64,000 nucleotides of DNA from Paragonimus skrjabini miyazakii. Lineage: Eukaryota > Platyhelminthes > Trematoda > Plagiorchiida > Troglotrematidae. Of the stretch, positions 61,600 through 64,000 are shown piece after piece. The stretch is from positions 70,535-134,534 of the forward strand of contig JTDE01000691.1 of the NCBI GenBank assembly GCA_014338405.1, in the 5' to 3' direction. Under the pieces are notes generated by a model that saw only the letters and a list, made by a program, of their open reading frames with translations, made no database searches and had not been told where the DNA came from. How positions within the stretch are numbered: position 1 is the stretch's first letter; every line of letters starts with the position of its first letter. The position numbers were made by a program, and so were the translations under genes.

Positions 61600-63362
61600 A
61601 GTTCCGTATGCTCACAGATTCGTACCATGCTACTATAGCGTGTTCAAACTCGGTAAATTTAGGGGCAATCGGTAAAATTGAGTTCCGCAGTTGCATTTCT
61701 GCTCTCAAACCTAACAGGGTTGCTAGCTCAGATGACCTCGTGCCGGTACTTTTCATAGAAGGTGGAGAGGTCTCAATGAAGGCTCTGACTCGGCTGTTTC
61801 AAACTGTTTGACAACAAAATCATTCTTCTGTACTGGGGTCACTCAGTAATAGTTACCATATTCAAAAATGTGTCCTTGGTTTTTGTGAAAGTCTTAAAGC
61901 GTTAGATTGGCCCCAGTCATCCAAGGGTCATGCCAGCCATTATACTTTGTCGACTCACTATAGTCCGGGGGGTAAACATTAGAGAAAAACGGGAAGGGTT
62001 TAGCCGTAGGTGGGGATGTGTAAATCACATTTTTACCCTTCGCCAAAGTTTGGAGCAGCGTCACGTGTACTGCCGGCCAACAATTACCATGCATCTCGAC
62101 TATGAAGGTGCGTTCGATTCGGTGGATCGTTCTGCACTTTTAGAGTCACTTAAACTAAGGGGTTACCGACAAAGTTTGTTAACATACTTTGGGTGCTTTA
62201 TTCCCTTACTCCGGCTCAAGTTGGGGTTTACGGTGAAATGTCTGACGGTTTCAGCACCAGGAGCGGCGTACGTCAAGGCCGTCCACCCTCACCATTTTTG
62301 TTTACTTTTGTCAAACCTGAAATAACGGAGGACTGTTTGTGGCATTAACAAGATGCCGGTGTAGACCTCCTACCTGGTGAAAGACTGATCTTCATTATGC
62401 GGATGACAAGGTATTGTTGTTTAACAATTGCCCAGTAGCAAAAACAATATTAAACATCATTTTGCCTTCTACTAAATGCTTCGGAATGCGCTTTGCAGCC
62501 TCAAAATGTAAAGTGCTTCTGTAAGATTGCAGTGATTACGTAGATTTATCGTTAGATTTAGAAATCATGGAGGTTTTTGACTGGTTCGTATACCTGGGAA
62601 GCTGTATCAGCGGCGGTGGAGATGTAAGGAACGAAAGAGAACCGCGTATCTCTAAGACTAGGGCGGTGTTGGCCAATGTAATACACTTCTGGCGACAAAG
62701 TGATATCTCTGTGGGCTCAAGGGTCGTGTATATGAGGCGACAGTGAGGGTTGTGTTACTTTACGGCAGCGAAACTTGGTCGCTCAGGGTAGAAGAAGTGA
62801 ACCGTTTTTAGTTATTTAACCACGGATGTCTGCATTCAGTCGCTGGTGCCAGGTGGTACCAGCAAGTAAGCAACGAGGAGGTTAGTAAGTGGGTATTTGG
62901 TAGTGAATGCCAGGCGAGTTCTTTGGTTCAGTTCTTTCATTTGTACAGACTTAGATGGTCAAACCATGTGCTAAGGATGCCAGCTAGTTGTCTGCCACTC
63001 GAGCTATCTTTGTCAACGTTGAGGCCGACTGTCGTAAGGTGTGAGATGGACAGACGACGACCGAGCGTACATGAATGAAGTCATTCACGAGGAGGCTGGC
63101 CGCTGTAGATCGGGTTCGACTCCCGGGCCGGAGCCCTCGTGACTCACAGAGTCGGTGGCTTGATACATTAAGTGAAATGGCGGCTACTGAAACTCAGTGG
63201 CGTGAATGTTGTCGTTGTTTGTCCGAGTTGTCTGTGAAGTGGTTGCATTTAATGACTCCGGTCAATGAAAGCCGTGAGGAAGCCGATGACGCTTTACTTT
63301 CACTTACACCTCGGTTGTTCGTTTGTTTTCATGGTGTAAGCATGTTGATGTTGAATGTTTGA
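61600..63362 (+). mobile_element. RTE-type retrotransposon, longest copy (copy 4)
   Basis: Covers the RT from the fingers to the C-terminus. Blocks in order: DDLVPVLFIEGGE and ALTRLFQTV (about 61,725-61,810), WGCVNHIFTLRQSLEQRHVY (about 62,010-62,070), motif A LDYEGAFDSVDRSALLESLK (about 62,093), the YADD box (about 62,396), FVYLGSCIS (about 62,590), a LRWSNHVLRM phrase (about 62,950) and LPGRSPRDSQSRWLDTLSEMA (63,110-63,185). Frameshifts and stops break it into at least five pieces, so it is dead. The upstream APE-type endonuclease was not recognised. It belongs to the family of copies 1-3. Confidence 0.85.
63075..63362 (+). pseudogene. RTE C-terminal fragment
   Basis: A 95-codon open stretch of copy 4, matching copy 1 from the LPG--PRD phrase on and extending past it (EMAATETQWRECCRCLSEL). 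It shows that copy 1 lost its frame at 42,251 through a stop, since the same LETLSEMA follows there. Confidence 0.75.
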
Positions 63363-63519
63363 AAATAGACGTAACTATTTTTAGTAATTGGGTCCCTTCC
63401 CGTCCCCTTCTTTTTCTTTTTTTCCTTTACAGGTTTTGACTTTTCCTTCGTCATGGTTGTTTTGCAGTTAAGCTTCAGTGTGAACCCCTAATGTATTGTT
63501 GTCTATGATGATAGTTTCC

Positions 63520-64000
63520 NNNNNNNNNNNNNNNNNNNNNNNNNNNNNNNNNNNNNNNNNNNNNNNNNNNNNNNNNNNNNNNNNNNNNNNNNNNNNNNNN
63601 NNNNNNNNNNNNNNNNNNNNNNNNNNNNNNNNNNNNNNNNNNNNNNNNNNNNNNNNNNNNNNNNNNNNNNNNNNNNNNNNNNNNNNNNNNNNNNNNNNNN
63701 NNNNNNNNNNNNNNNNNNNNNNNNNNNNNNNNNNNNNNNNNNNNNNNNNNNNNNNNNNNNNNNNNNNNNNNNNNNNNNNNNNNNNNNNNNNNNNNNNNNN
63801 NNNNNNNNNNNNNNNNNNNNNNNNNNNNNNNNNNNNNNNNNNNNNNNNNNNNNNNNNNNNNNNNNNNNNNNNNNNNNNNNNNNNNNNNNNNNNNNNNNNN
63901 NNNNNNNNNNNNNNNNNNNNNNNNNNNNNNNNNNNNNNNNNNNNNNNNNNNNNNNNNNNNNNNNNNNNNNNNNNNNNNNNNNNNNNNNNNNNNNNNNNNN
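63520..64000. other. assembly gap (N)
   Basis: All bases are N. The 3' end of RTE copy 4 may continue into it. Confidence 0.99.

Overview
This is a gene-poor, repeat-rich stretch of eukaryotic DNA, with introns, AATAAA signals and AT-rich intergenic sequence. The transposon mix points to a flatworm, probably a digenean fluke: many Penelope-like elements (PLEs) with GIY-YIG endonucleases, RTE-type non-LTR elements with the LLYGSETWP motif, and an R2-type element. The species cannot be fixed from the window. No operon, prokaryotic gene, rRNA gene, CRISPR array or intact virus was seen.

Layout. 0-2.7 kb: simple repeats and unassigned DNA. 2.7-5.2 kb: decayed R2-clade retrotransposon with no 28S rDNA visible beside it. 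5.3-17 kb: almost featureless apart from microsatellites and one tRNA-like sequence. 17-21.3 kb: pile-up of decayed PLEs, mostly on the minus strand, plus a tRNA-derived SINE-like repeat. 26.5-28.6 kb: 606-bp arms in inverted orientation around an 802-bp spacer that holds a second copy of the SINE-like repeat. 30.5 kb: another non-LTR remnant. 32.3 kb (+): a compact gene for a secreted, dibasic-cleaved peptide precursor. 35.9-47.6 kb (-): the last three coding exons of a tetraspanin gene; exact splice joins restore the second half of the large extracellular loop, TM4 and the tail. Its 9.9-kb intron holds an RTE fragment and the best preserved PLE (44.4-46.2 kb). 49-53.6 kb: RTE 3' ends and a PLE whose 5' half is inverted relative to its 3' half, with a 274-bp near-identical overlap. 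54.1 kb (-): candidate terminal exon of another host gene, possibly acid-phosphatase-like. 55.3-56.1 kb: a PLE 3' end of another lineage. 61.6-63.4 kb: the longest RTE copy. From 63,520 the sequence is an assembly gap.

The two host genes with good support, the peptide precursor (+) and the tetraspanin (-), are convergent. In both, an AATAAA signal overlaps the stop codon. Most other long open frames look like chance or transposon debris. The features most worth following up are the peptide precursor, the inverted PLE, the long palindrome and the R2-like element outside visible rDNA.
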